From contig CAWIVF010000010.1 in the NCBI GenBank assembly GCA_963839535.1, positions 99,964 to 163,963 of the forward strand: a stretch of 64,000 bases of DNA. Reading direction: 5' to 3'. Shown here in pieces: positions 40,007-48,257 of this stretch. The position numbers were made by a program, and so were the translations under genes. Under the pieces are notes generated by a model, which was not told the DNA's origin, did no database searches, and saw only the letters and a list, made by a program, of their open reading frames with translations. The DNA comes from RHKX01 sp963839535. Its GTDB lineage: Bacteria > Actinomycetota > Thermoleophilia > Solirubrobacterales > 70-9. Each line of letters begins with the position of its first letter. The first letter of the stretch is position 1.

Positions 40007-40933
40007 ATGTGCCGCCTAGTCGCTTACCTCGGTGAGCGAGTCATCCTCGACGAGGTCCTCTTCCAGCCGGACAGCTCGATCGTCGAGCAGGCGGTGCACC
40101 CGCAGCTGCTCTCGGCAATGAACCTCGCCGGCTTCGGAGTCGTCGCATGGGACGAGGAGAGCCCGTCGGCCGAGCTCCCATGGACCTACCGGACCCCGGG
40201 CCTGCCCTTCTTCGACCGCAATCTGCGCGCGCTCTCGCGGAAGGCCCGCGCGACGGCGGCTCTCGCCCACGTTCGGGGCGTGGTGCTCGACGACCGCTCG
40301 ATCGTCAACGAGCAGAACGTGCACCCATTTCGCTACGAGGGAATCCCGATCGCGCTCGCGATGAACGGCGACCTCGACCGCTTCGAGGAGATGCGGACCG
40401 ACGTGGCTGAGCTCATCCCCTCCGAGATCGCGAAGTTCGTCGAGGGCACCACCGACACCGAATGGCTGTACGCGCTGATCCTGAGTCACCTGAAGGACCC
40501 CTATGCCCCAGCCGCCGACCCCGAGGAGCTTGCCGCCGCGGTAGAGAGGGCGTTCCGCCAGGTGCGCGAGGTGCGCGAGCACCGCGGCTTCGACCGCCAG
40601 TCCGCGGTCAATCTCGTCGTCAGCGACGGCCGTTGCCTCGTCGCGACGCGCTTTGCGTTCGACTACGGCTGGTACCACGAGGGCTGGACCTTCGCGGGCG
40701 GGGAACGGCGCTACGACTACACGACCCTCTGGTACGCGGCGGGCGGCGGATATGGGTGCCACGACGGCGAGTGGGGCATCGGACCAGGTGACGTGTCGAC
40801 GTCGCTGATCGTCGCATCGGAGCCGCTGACGCTCGACCGGTCCGCCTGGCTCGAGGTGCCGGAGTACTGCCTCCTCGTCGCCGCGCCCGGTGAGCATGGG
40901 CTCGACGTGGATCTTCGTGAGCTCGATGCCTGA
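40007..40933 (+). CDS. Class II glutamine amidotransferase domain protein
   Basis: The 308-residue protein starts MCRLVAYLG, with Cys2 as the N-terminal nucleophile after Met removal. The blocks TAALAHVRGVV, NVHPFRYEGIPIALAMNGDL and TTDTEWLYALILSHL are those of YafJ/EgtC-type glutaminase domains. VNLVVSDGRCLVATRFAF and SLIVASEPL complete the fold. No synthase domain is attached, so it may act as gamma-glutamyl hydrolase or partner another enzyme. Its last codons overlap the start of the cNMP-binding gene by 8 bp. Confidence 0.9.
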   Translation: MCRLVAYLGERVILDEVLFQPDSSIVEQAVHPQLLSAMNLAGFGVVAWDEESPSAELPWTYRTPGLPFFDRNLRALSRKARATAALAHVRGVVLDDRSIVNEQNVHPFRYEGIPIALAMNGDLDRFEEMRTDVAELIPSEIAKFVEGTTDTEWLYALILSHLKDPYAPAADPEELAAAVERAFRQVREVREHRGFDRQSAVNLVVSDGRCLVATRFAFDYGWYHEGWTFAGGERRYDYTTLWYAAGGGYGCHDGEWGIGPGDVSTSLIVASEPLTLDRSAWLEVPEYCLLVAAPGEHGLDVDLRELDA

Positions 40934-41914
40934 GGCCGACGTTCGCGCGGCGCTCGGCGCCCTCGACCTGTTCGACGGGGCGGAAGCCGCGGTGCTCGAC
41001 CGTCTGACGGCAGTCGCCCGGCCCTTCAGCCTTCAGGCGGGTGAATACCTGTTCCGGGAGGGCGATCCCGGCAACCACATCTACCTGCTTGCGACCGGCA
41101 GCATGACCGGGGTCCTGCGGCTGCCGGGCGGGCGGGAGCTCGAGGCGGAGCGGCTGGGCGCCGGTGCCCTGATCGGCGAGATGGGGATGCTCGCCGAGCA
41201 TCCGCGGCGGATCTCGGTTCGCACCGCGGAGCCCAGCACCGGCTGGAGCTTCTCCGCGGCTGAGATCGGCCGACTCGGGGCGACGCAAGTGCCCGAGGTC
41301 GTCCGGCGGTTGGGCCGCCTGGCGCTCGAGCGGCTGCGCAACCACTACGAGCTGCTCGCCGAGCACTGCCTCCAGGACCCGCGCGCCCAAGGATCATCAC
41401 GGCCCGCGGCGCTGGATGACGCGGGGCCCGTGATCGCCGTGGAGTCCGAGCCCGATGAGACCACCTACCTGGAAACCGTGCTCTTCTTCAGCCAGTTCAG
41501 TCCCGCCGAGATCGAGGAGCTGTTCGGCGACCTGCGCCGCCTGGAGGCGCCGCGCGGCGCGGCCGTGGAGACGGCGTCAGAGCGAGGCCCGGCACTGCTC
41601 ATCGTCCTCAGGGGAGCCGTGGAGTCGTCCATCCGTCACGGGGGGCTCGCGGCACGCGTGCGGCTCGCGGGGCCCGGGCGGATCGTCGGCCACCTGGACC
41701 TCCTTCGCGAGGAGGGACCCCCGTCATCTCGCGCGCCCGCGAGCGATCGATCCTGCTCGAGGTTCCGCTCGATCGGGTGGCCCGCATCATCGATCGCGGG
41801 GACGACACCGGTCGGCGCTTCGCCCGGGGGGTCTACGCCGACGTGGTCGCCGCGCTGTTCGAGGCCCAGCGCCCGATCTCCCGCCTCGCCGCGGCGGGCG
41901 GCGCGTCCGCCTAG
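40926..41914 (+). CDS. Tandem cyclic-nucleotide-binding-domain protein, frameshifted
   Basis: Residues about 10-140 form a cNMP-binding domain: FSLQAGEYLFREGDPGNHIY and the phosphate-binding cassette ALIGEMGMLAEHPRRISVRT (Gly-Glu...Arg). A second, degenerate domain (about 190-320) begins LETVLFFSQFSPAEIEELFG. Near 41722, within a CCCCC run, one base appears missing; after it the frame reads VISRARERSILLEVPLDRVA and RRFARGVYADVVAALFEAQ, ending at 41914. No DNA-binding helix-turn-helix is present, so it is a nucleotide sensor rather than a Crp-type regulator. It is coupled to the amidotransferase gene. A candidate cNMP source, the cyclase at 48258, lies in the island. Confidence 0.8.
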
Positions 41915-42657
41915 CCCTTTCGCCTGGCCTGTTCCTCGAGGGCCTTGCCGAAGGCCTTCTCGACCTCGGCGGCCATCGCCTGCTTGAACAGGGCGACGAC
42001 CACCTCGACGGAGAGCGGCCGCAACCGTTCGATCGCCTCCGTCGTCTCCTGCCACTGAGCGGCGGTCCGGTCGCCGGCGTCGCGCGGCTTCCAGAGCTCG
42101 TCCATGAAGAGCTTGACGAAGGCGGCGGCGGCGCTCTCGGCATCGCGCTTGACCCGCTCGATGACCGAGAGCGCCGCCGGCAGGGGGATGCCGCGCTCCA
42201 CCGCCTCCTCGGCAGCGCGCAGCAGGCTCGGGCTCGGCACCTCGTAGGTCCCGTCGCCGACATCGATGAGCACCCCGAGCTTCTGCGCTCTCGCAAGTGC
42301 GTCGCCGGTACCCGTCTCGGGGCCGAACCGCCCTTCCAACTCCGCAAGCGTCACGACCTCGCTCGGCTCGACCGCGAGCGGCTCCGTGATGGCCTGCCGA
42401 AGCGCCATGAAGCGCTCCGCCCACTCGCCCTCTCCACCCAGCAGACGCTCGATCCCGCTGAGCTTGATGCCCTCGCTCTGCATCCGCTGGATCAGGCGCA
42501 GGCGATCGAGGTGGCGCTGCCCGTAGTAGCCCGTCCGAGCCCGGACGATGGGCGGCGGGAGCAAGCCACGCGTCTGGTGATTACGGATGTTGCGCACCGA
42601 CATCCCGCTCTGGTGCGCCAACTGCTCGATCGTCAGGACTTCCTCGTCCGCTGCCAA
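41911..42657 (-). CDS. MerR-family transcriptional regulator
   Basis: The 248-residue protein has an N-terminal winged helix: LTIEQLAHQSGMSVRNIRNH, TRGLLPPPIVRARTGYYGQR and HLDRLRLIQRMQSEGIKLSG. The effector region is long and helical with no cysteine cluster, so metal sensing is unlikely. It is divergent from the membrane-protein operon at 42768, and a MerR-style palindrome sits in that promoter. Its stop overlaps the stop of the convergent cNMP gene. Confidence 0.92.
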   Translation of the reverse strand: MAADEEVLTIEQLAHQSGMSVRNIRNHQTRGLLPPPIVRARTGYYGQRHLDRLRLIQRMQSEGIKLSGIERLLGGEGEWAERFMALRQAITEPLAVEPSEVVTLAELEGRFGPETGTGDALARAQKLGVLIDVGDGTYEVPSPSLLRAAEEAVERGIPLPAALSVIERVKRDAESAAAAFVKLFMDELWKPRDAGDRTAAQWQETTEAIERLRPLSVEVVVALFKQAMAAEVEKAFGKALEEQARRKG

Positions 42658-42677
42658 AGTGCGGACAAGACTACTGA

Positions 42678-42706
42678 TTTGTGTGTAACCTCAAACGAGG
42701 TAACAT
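42678..42706 (+). promoter_or_regulatory. MerR-type operator within a promoter spacer
   Basis: GTAACCTC (42685-42692) and GAGGTAAC (42697-42704) form a palindrome with one mismatch. It is flanked by a possible -35 (TTTGTG, 42678-42683) and -10 (TAACAT, 42701-42706) spaced by 17 bp, so the palindrome largely fills the spacer, the usual place for MerR binding. Confidence 0.6.
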
Positions 42707-42767
42707 GTAGCTAGGTCATCGACACGTCACATTCTCTCGTCGAACCACCCAGGAGGCCCTCGCTCAC

Positions 42768-44669
42768 ATGAAGTACCTGATCCGAAGCTCGACGATTGCC
42801 GCCGGCGCCCTGCTCGCCGCAGCCGCGCCGGCTCAGGCCAAGGAAGCCGTCGGAACCGAACCGGCCGGCGGCGCCGCGATCGGGGAGATCGTCCTCGCCA
42901 CCACCGGAGCCGTCGTCCTGACGGTGGCGCTCCTCGTGCTCGGCTGGGGGCACCGTTCCGGCAAGTTCCAACTGCTGACGCGCGCGGCAGCCATGTCCGA
43001 ACGCGTGACCGGGCTGCCCGGGTGGACCGCCCTTCCGGCGGGCATCGCGACCGTCTCGCTGCTCGTTGCGGTCTTCGGCATGTACTGGGACATCGCGCTC
43101 CACATCGCCGTCGGCCGAGATGAGGGGCCGCTCGCGAACCCGGCCCACTACTTCATCCTGGCGGGGCTCTTCGGGATCTTCAGCGCCGGATTCGTTGCCA
43201 TGGTCCTGCCCAAAGATCGCCCGAGTGCCTCCGCCCTCCGGATCACCGAGAACTGGCACGCCCCCCTCGGCGGGGTTTTGATCTGCGCGTGCGGCGCGTT
43301 TTCGCTGATGGGCTTCCCGCTCGACGACGTCTGGCATCGGGTCTTCGGTCAGGACGTGACGCTCTGGGGCCCGACCCACCTGATGCTGATCGGCGGCGCC
43401 GCGATGACGCTCGTCGGCATCGCGGTCCTCATCGTCGAGGGCCGCCGCGCGGTCGGTGGCGAGGGGGGAACGGGCTTCGCCCGCTTCCTCAGCAGCGTCT
43501 GGCTGCCGGGCGGCTTCATGCTCGGCCTGTCGACCTTCCAGGCCGAGTTCGACTTCGGCGTGCCCCAGTTCCAGTTCGTCTTCGAGCCGCTGATGATCAT
43601 GCTGGCTGCCGGCGTCGGCCTGGTCACGGCGCGGATCTGGGGCGGCCGCGGCGCCGCGCTGGCCGCGGTCGCCTTCTTCCTCTTGGTTCGCGGGCTGCTG
43701 ACTCTCTTCGTCGGGCCCATCTTCGGCGAGCCCACCGCCCACATGCCCCTCTACCTGGTCGAGGCCCTGGTCGTGGAGCTGATCGCGCTTCGCGTGCCGA
43801 CGGATCGGCCCCTTCGCTTCGGGCTGATCGCCGGCCTCGGCATCGGGACGGTCGGCCTCGCGGCGGAGTGGGCGTGGTCGCACATCTGGATGCCCCTCCC
43901 CTGGACAACCTCGCTCCTCCCCGAGGCCGCCATCATCGGACTTGCCGTGGCAATGGCCGGCGGCGTTCTCGGCGCCTGGATCGGACGCCATCTGAGCGTC
44001 GAGCAGCTACCGACCATTCCCCGCCTGCGCACCGCCGCGGTCGTGAGCGCCTGCGTCGTCGCAGCGTGCGTCGGCTACGCGCTGTACAAGCCGCCCACCG
44101 AGGGCGTCAGCGCCGCTGTCACGCTGCGCGATCTGACCCCAGCGCCGGAGCGCGCGGTCGAGGCGACCGTGAAGCTCGATCCGCCCGACGCGGCGGATGA
44201 TGCGAAGTGGCTCACCGTCACCGCGTGGCAGGGGGACGGCCTGGTCGTCGACCGCCTCGAGCGCGTCGGCACCGGTGAGTATCGGACGACCGAGCCGATT
44301 CCGGTCCACAGCAACTGGAAGGCACTCGTGCGGCTGCACAGCGGCACTTCGCTGACGGCGGTGCCGATCTTCCTGCCCCGTGACCCGGGCATCCCCGCCG
44401 AGGAGATCCCGGCGACGCCGCAGTTCGAGCGGGCGTTCACCCCCGATCACGAGATCCTCCAGCGTGAGCAGAAGGACGCCGCCGGATGGCTGACCGGAGG
44501 CGCCTACGCGATCGTCGTGATCATCGCCCTGGCGCTGCTGGTCCTGCTCGCCTGGGGCCTGCACCGCCTGGCAACCGCCCGTGGCGCGACCGAGCCTTCT
44601 GCGGATCGACGGCAGCCGGCGACCGAGCAACCGGGTCGACGCCTCGAACCGGCGGGCGGCCATGCCTGA
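42768..44669 (+). CDS. Multi-helix membrane protein under MerR control, function unknown
   Basis: The 633-residue protein has a cleavable-looking N terminus (AAGALLAAAAPAQA) and about 12 membrane helices between residues 35 and 445, for example IVLATTGAVVLTVALLVLGW, FGMYWDIALHIAVGRDEG and LMLIGGAAMTLVGIAVLIVE. Several membrane-located His residues occur (DIALHIAV, NPAHYFILAG, THLMLIG), compatible with metal or haem ligands. A beta-rich extracytoplasmic domain (about 450-565) and a last helix (VVIIALALLVLLAWGL) follow. ATG 42768 is preceded by AGGAGG. It starts a coupled four-gene set with short overlaps. I do not recognise the family. Confidence 0.75.
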   Translation: MKYLIRSSTIAAGALLAAAAPAQAKEAVGTEPAGGAAIGEIVLATTGAVVLTVALLVLGWGHRSGKFQLLTRAAAMSERVTGLPGWTALPAGIATVSLLVAVFGMYWDIALHIAVGRDEGPLANPAHYFILAGLFGIFSAGFVAMVLPKDRPSASALRITENWHAPLGGVLICACGAFSLMGFPLDDVWHRVFGQDVTLWGPTHLMLIGGAAMTLVGIAVLIVEGRRAVGGEGGTGFARFLSSVWLPGGFMLGLSTFQAEFDFGVPQFQFVFEPLMIMLAAGVGLVTARIWGGRGAALAAVAFFLLVRGLLTLFVGPIFGEPTAHMPLYLVEALVVELIALRVPTDRPLRFGLIAGLGIGTVGLAAEWAWSHIWMPLPWTTSLLPEAAIIGLAVAMAGGVLGAWIGRHLSVEQLPTIPRLRTAAVVSACVVAACVGYALYKPPTEGVSAAVTLRDLTPAPERAVEATVKLDPPDAADDAKWLTVTAWQGDGLVVDRLERVGTGEYRTTEPIPVHSNWKALVRLHSGTSLTAVPIFLPRDPGIPAEEIPATPQFERAFTPDHEILQREQKDAAGWLTGGAYAIVVIIALALLVLLAWGLHRLATARGATEPSADRRQPATEQPGRRLEPAGGHA

Positions 44670-44787
44670 GCTCCTCCTCGCCCACCACCCGATCCTGCAG
44701 AGCCTCCCGTTCTTCCTGCCGGTGCTCCTGATCGCCCTGGGCGTCACGTTCCTGGCGCTGCGCGAACGACGCCGGCGCTGCAAGTGA
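44662..44787 (+). CDS. 41-residue single-helix membrane protein
   Basis: From ATG 44662 the product is MPELLLAHHPILQSLPFFLP followed by VLLIALGVTFLALRERRRRC-K: one membrane helix with a basic tail. The start overlaps the end of the large membrane protein by 8 bp and its stop overlaps the next GTG by four. This nesting, plus a composition suited to a membrane peptide, supports a real gene, perhaps an accessory subunit of the upstream protein. Confidence 0.6.
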   Translation: MPELLLAHHPILQSLPFFLPVLLIALGVTFLALRERRRRCK

Positions 44788-45191
44788 TCGGGGCCCTCGC
44801 CTCCCGGCTGGCGCAGCCGGTCCGCGGCGCGGCGCGCGCATTCCGGCTCACGCGCCGATCCGCCGCGCTCGTCCCGCAGGTGCTCGAGGCGATCCTGGTG
44901 ATTCCCCGCCTCTCGGAGCAACTCGAGGTGATCGCTCTCCAGACTGCGACCCTCGTCGATATGGAGGCGGAGATCGCACGCGTTCGCGCCGACACGGCGG
45001 CGCTCCCGCCTATCGACGCCAAGCTCGAGCGCGTGGCCGCGTTGCTCGGCAGCGTCGACTCCAACACCGCCGCGGTCGAGCAGCTGGCGGAGGTCCTGCT
45101 CCCGCTGCAGGGGGCGGCATCCCGCGTGGGACGGATGGCGGATCGCCTGCCCGAGCGGCGCCGCCCCCAAGTTTCCGGCGCGTCGTCTTGA
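44784..45191 (+). CDS. Hypothetical helical protein
   Basis: 135 residues from GTG 44784. It is mostly alpha-helical with heptad-like spacing (LVDMEAEIARVRADTAALPP, IDAKLERVAALLGSVDSNTA) and a basic C terminus. No family recognised. The start overlaps the previous stop (GTGA), so it belongs to the MerR-controlled operon. Confidence 0.6.
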   Translation: MIGALASRLAQPVRGAARAFRLTRRSAALVPQVLEAILVIPRLSEQLEVIALQTATLVDMEAEIARVRADTAALPPIDAKLERVAALLGSVDSNTAAVEQLAEVLLPLQGAASRVGRMADRLPERRRPQVSGASS

Positions 45192-45235
45192 CGTAAGGTC
45201 CTCGACGGCCTGGCAAACGACCGAGAGGAACCCGC

Positions 45236-45691
45236 ATGGCGACCAAGGACGACTTCAGCCCCGAGGAGTGGGAAGCGATCTCCGACGGGCCGGTCTACGC
45301 GGGGATGATGACCATCACCGCCAGCAAGGGCGGGACGTTCCGCGAGACGTTCTCGATGTCCAAGGCCTGGGCCGAGGCTCGTCAGGGACAGGGCGGGGGC
45401 GAGCTGCTCGACGCGGTCGCCGCCGAGAAGCCGAAGCTCGACGACAAGCCCGGTTCGGCGATCGAGCTCCATAAGGCAGGCCTCCAGATGCTGCAGCGGG
45501 CCGTCGAAGCGATCGAGGCGAAGTCGCCCGACGACCTCGACGCCTATCGGAGCTTCGTCACCGGGCTCGCCCAGCGCGTCGCCGAGGCTCACGAGGAGGA
45601 CGGGCAGAAGGTCAGCGCAGGTGAGCGCTCGGTCCTCGACGAGATCGCCGAGGCGCTCGGGTCCGACGCGCAGGAGCCCACGGACCCGTAG
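45236..45691 (+). CDS. Uncharacterised conserved protein
   Basis: 151 residues: FSPEEWEAISDGPVYAGMMT, ITASKGGTFRETFSMSKAWA, SFVTGLAQRVAEAHEEDGQK and VSAGERSVLDEIAEALG. I recall similar small acidic proteins in other actinobacteria, without a function. Upstream sequence GAGAGGAACCCGC is a plausible ribosome site for ATG 45236. It lies 44 bp after the operon above and may be a separate unit. Confidence 0.7.
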   Translation: MATKDDFSPEEWEAISDGPVYAGMMTITASKGGTFRETFSMSKAWAEARQGQGGGELLDAVAAEKPKLDDKPGSAIELHKAGLQMLQRAVEAIEAKSPDDLDAYRSFVTGLAQRVAEAHEEDGQKVSAGERSVLDEIAEALGSDAQEPTDP

Positions 45692-45710
45692 CCCGCGCGC
45701 GCCGGCGGAC

Positions 45711-46874
45711 GTGCCGCTCCGCCGCGTGTCTCCTGTCACACTCCAGCCCGTGACTCAGGCTCGGGGCGCATCCACGATTCCCAAGGACCTCTCGAAGCTC
45801 GAGGCGAAGGCCGCCAAGGTCCTGGACCCCGAGTCCCTCGCCTACATCCTCGCCGGGGCCGGGAACAGGAAGACCATGCAGGCCAACGCCAAGGCGTTCC
45901 GGCGCTGGAAGATCAAGCAGCGCAACGGTCGCAGGCCGGCGAAGGTCGATCTCTCCACCACCATCCTTGGAACGCGCATGCCCGCGCCGGTCCTCTTCGC
46001 CCCGATCGGGGTGCAGACCCTCGCGCACCCGGAAGGGGACCTCGCCACCGCCCGCGCGGCGGAGGAGCTCGGGCTGACCTACATGCACTCCACGCAGGGC
46101 GCCTACAAGATGGAGGACGTGGCGAAGGCCAACGGCAAGGGCTCGCGCTGGTACCAGCTCTACTACCCCAACGACCCGGAGCTGGCCGTGTCCTTCCTGC
46201 ACCGTGCCAAGGCGGCCGGCTACACCCACCTCGTCATCACCCTCGACACGACGCTGCTCGGCTGGCGGCCGCTCGACCTCGACCGCGGGTACTCGCCCTT
46301 CCTCGAGAACAAGGGCATCGCGAACTACACGAGCGACCCGGTCTTCCAGAAGAAGATGCCCGCGCCGGCGGAGGTCGCCCCGATCCCGGCCGGCGTCGTG
46401 TTCGCCAGCGTCTTCCAGAACCCCGGCCTGAGTTGGGATGACCTGCCGCTCGTCCGCGAGAACTGGGATGGCCCGATCCTGCTCAAGGGGATCCAGAGCC
46501 CGCAGGACGCCAAGCTCGCCGTCGAGCACAAGATCGACGGCATCGTCGTCTCCAACCACGGCGGCCGTCAGGTCGACGGGGCGATCGCGTCGCTCGACGC
46601 GCTCCCGCCGATCGTCAAGGAGGTCGGCAAGAAGATGGCCGTGCTCTTCGACTCCGGCGTCCGCACGGGCCGCGACGCCTTCAAAGCCCTGGCGCTCGGC
46701 GCCGACGGGGTGCTGATCGGCCGCCCCTACATCTACGGCCTCGCGCTGGACGGGCAGCGGGGCGCTCGGATCGTCATGCGGAGGCTCGTCGAGGAGCTCG
46801 AGGAGGAGATCGGGAAGTCCGGCAGCCGCAGTCATCGCTCCCTCTCACGCTCGTCCCTGACCCGCGTGCGATGA
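45711..46874 (+). CDS. FMN-dependent alpha-hydroxy-acid oxidase family enzyme
   Basis: The protein has the FMN TIM barrel of the glycolate oxidase/lactate 2-monooxygenase group. Visible blocks are PAPVLFAPIGVQTLAHPEGD, AAGYTHLVITLDTTLLGWR, GPILLKGIQSPQDAK with the flavin-contacting Lys, VSNHGGRQVDGAIASLDAL with the catalytic His and Arg, and VLFDSGVRTGRDAFKALALG followed by IGRPYIYGLAL for FMN phosphate. The flavin and acid-binding residues look complete. Starts at GTG 45711, 45726 and 45750 are all possible. The next gene overlaps by four bases. The natural hydroxy acid is unknown. Confidence 0.9.
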   Translation: MPLRRVSPVTLQPVTQARGASTIPKDLSKLEAKAAKVLDPESLAYILAGAGNRKTMQANAKAFRRWKIKQRNGRRPAKVDLSTTILGTRMPAPVLFAPIGVQTLAHPEGDLATARAAEELGLTYMHSTQGAYKMEDVAKANGKGSRWYQLYYPNDPELAVSFLHRAKAAGYTHLVITLDTTLLGWRPLDLDRGYSPFLENKGIANYTSDPVFQKKMPAPAEVAPIPAGVVFASVFQNPGLSWDDLPLVRENWDGPILLKGIQSPQDAKLAVEHKIDGIVVSNHGGRQVDGAIASLDALPPIVKEVGKKMAVLFDSGVRTGRDAFKALALGADGVLIGRPYIYGLALDGQRGARIVMRRLVEELEEEIGKSGSRSHRSLSRSSLTRVR

Positions 46875-48028
46875 CCCGGCGTCTGGACATGAACGAGAGC
46901 ACACGGCGCCAGTTCCTCGAGGGTGCCGCCGCGGCCGCTGCCGCGACCGTCCTCGCGCCGCCCATGCTCGCCGCGGCCCGCTCGGCGCCCGCGCGGGCGC
47001 TCCAGAAGGCCGCGCCGACGGCCCCGGTCGGCCCGACCGCCCCCTACGTCAGCTACCAGTCCGAGATCTATCTCAGCGGGATGTCCGCCGGCGTCGAGCC
47101 GATCTTCACCACGAATCTGTCCCACCTCGAGGCCGCCGCTTCGAAGGTGCTTTCCGAGGCCGCGGAGCGGAATTTCCTCGCCTGGGCCGGCGGCGCCCGC
47201 GCGGCGCGCGCAAACAAGCGGGCGCTGAACCAATGGCGCATCGTCCCGCGGATGCTCATCGACCGCGCCGAGCGCGACCTCAGCGTGAACGTGCTCGGCA
47301 CGCCGATGCCGGCTCCGATCATCCTCGGCCCGGTCGGCAGCCAGGCGCTGGCGCATCCGCAAGGGGAGGTCGCGAGCGCCCGGGCGGCCGCGGGTCTCGA
47401 CCTCACCTACGTCCACTCGTCGAACTCGAGCATGTCGGTCGAGAGCGTCGCCGCAGCAGCGCCCCAGGGCTCGCGCTGGTTCGGCCTGGACTGGCGCGAC
47501 GCGGATGACCCCACCGTGGCGCTGGTCCGCGCGCGGGCCGCGAACTGCACCCACCTCGTCCTCTCACCTCCGCAGCCCGGGAAGAAGTGGACGAAGCTCC
47601 CGGCGATCCGCCAGGCCTGGGACGGGCCGATCATCCTCAGCGGCATCCAGACCGTGCCGGACGCGCGGATGGCGGTCAGCCGCGGCTTCGACGGCATCGT
47701 CGTGTCGAACGAGGGCGGGCGACGCGGTTCAGAACCGGTCGGGACGATCGACGCCCTGCCACGGATCGCGGATGCGGTCGGCAGCAAGGTCCCCGTCCTG
47801 TTCGGCTCGGGCGTCCGCACCGGGCCCGACGTCTACCGGGCGCTGGCGCTGGGTGCCGAGGCCGTCTTCATCGGCCGTCCCTACGTGTACGGCCTGGCGC
47901 TCCGCGGCGAGAACGGCGTCCGGCACATGCTCCGCACCCTCCTCGCCGAGCTCGACATCGACCTCGCCATCGCCGGGGACGTCGCGACGCTGCGCAGGCT
48001 CGGCCCGGACGCGCTCGTCCGGGACTGA
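46871..48028 (+). CDS. Tat-exported alpha-hydroxy-acid oxidase homologue lacking catalytic residues
   Basis: The 385-residue protein starts with a twin-arginine signal (STRRQFLEGAAAAAAATVLA). The barrel resembles its neighbour: PAPIILGPVGSQALAHPQGE, RWFGLDWRDADDPTVALV, VLFGSGVRTGPDVYRALALG and IGRPYVYGLAL. At the active site LLKGIQ has become ILSGIQ (Lys to Ser) and SNHGGRQ has become SNEGGRR (His to Glu), and the loop before it is shorter. FMN binding may persist but hydride/proton transfer chemistry should not. It may be an exported pseudoenzyme. The start overlaps the catalytic paralogue (ATGA). Its end is 11 bp from the island boundary. Confidence 0.82.
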   Translation: MTRRLDMNESTRRQFLEGAAAAAAATVLAPPMLAAARSAPARALQKAAPTAPVGPTAPYVSYQSEIYLSGMSAGVEPIFTTNLSHLEAAASKVLSEAAERNFLAWAGGARAARANKRALNQWRIVPRMLIDRAERDLSVNVLGTPMPAPIILGPVGSQALAHPQGEVASARAAAGLDLTYVHSSNSSMSVESVAAAAPQGSRWFGLDWRDADDPTVALVRARAANCTHLVLSPPQPGKKWTKLPAIRQAWDGPIILSGIQTVPDARMAVSRGFDGIVVSNEGGRRGSEPVGTIDALPRIADAVGSKVPVLFGSGVRTGPDVYRALALGAEAVFIGRPYVYGLALRGENGVRHMLRTLLAELDIDLAIAGDVATLRRLGPDALVRD

Positions 48029-48039
48029 GCTCGGCCTAT

Positions 48040-48086
48040 ATCGGGGCGACTGGATTTGAACCAGCGACCTTTCGACCCCCAGTCGA
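48040..48086 (-). repeat. Left att-like repeat: 47-bp copy of the tRNA-Pro 3' half
   Basis: Identical to 63352-63398, which covers the 3' end through the anticodon loop of the tRNA-Pro gene. No 5' tRNA half follows, so it is a fragment, as left by site-specific integration at a tRNA 3' end. Confidence 0.85.
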
Positions 48087-48165
48087 CCTGAAGACCCAGC
48101 CAATGCGTCCTCGAGCGTCCCCCGCGTCCCCGTCGTCCCCGTCGGTAAAATTTCTAGACGCATCG

Positions 48166-48183
48166 GACGTTGCAGTCGGTACC
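48166..48183 (+). repeat. Island motif copy 1 (GACGTTGCAGTCGGTACC)
   Basis: An 18-bp element near the left island end, matched at 60059 (17 of 18) and at 49898 (14 of 18). It is followed here by AGCGGGGTACC, making two GGTACC boxes 11 bp apart. Confidence 0.6.
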
Positions 48184-48257
48184 AGCGGGGTACCTCTCGC
48201 GTGCTCCTGGCAGTGGTCCGGCTACCAGCGCATCGCTCTAGTCGGTAAGGGGAGCCG

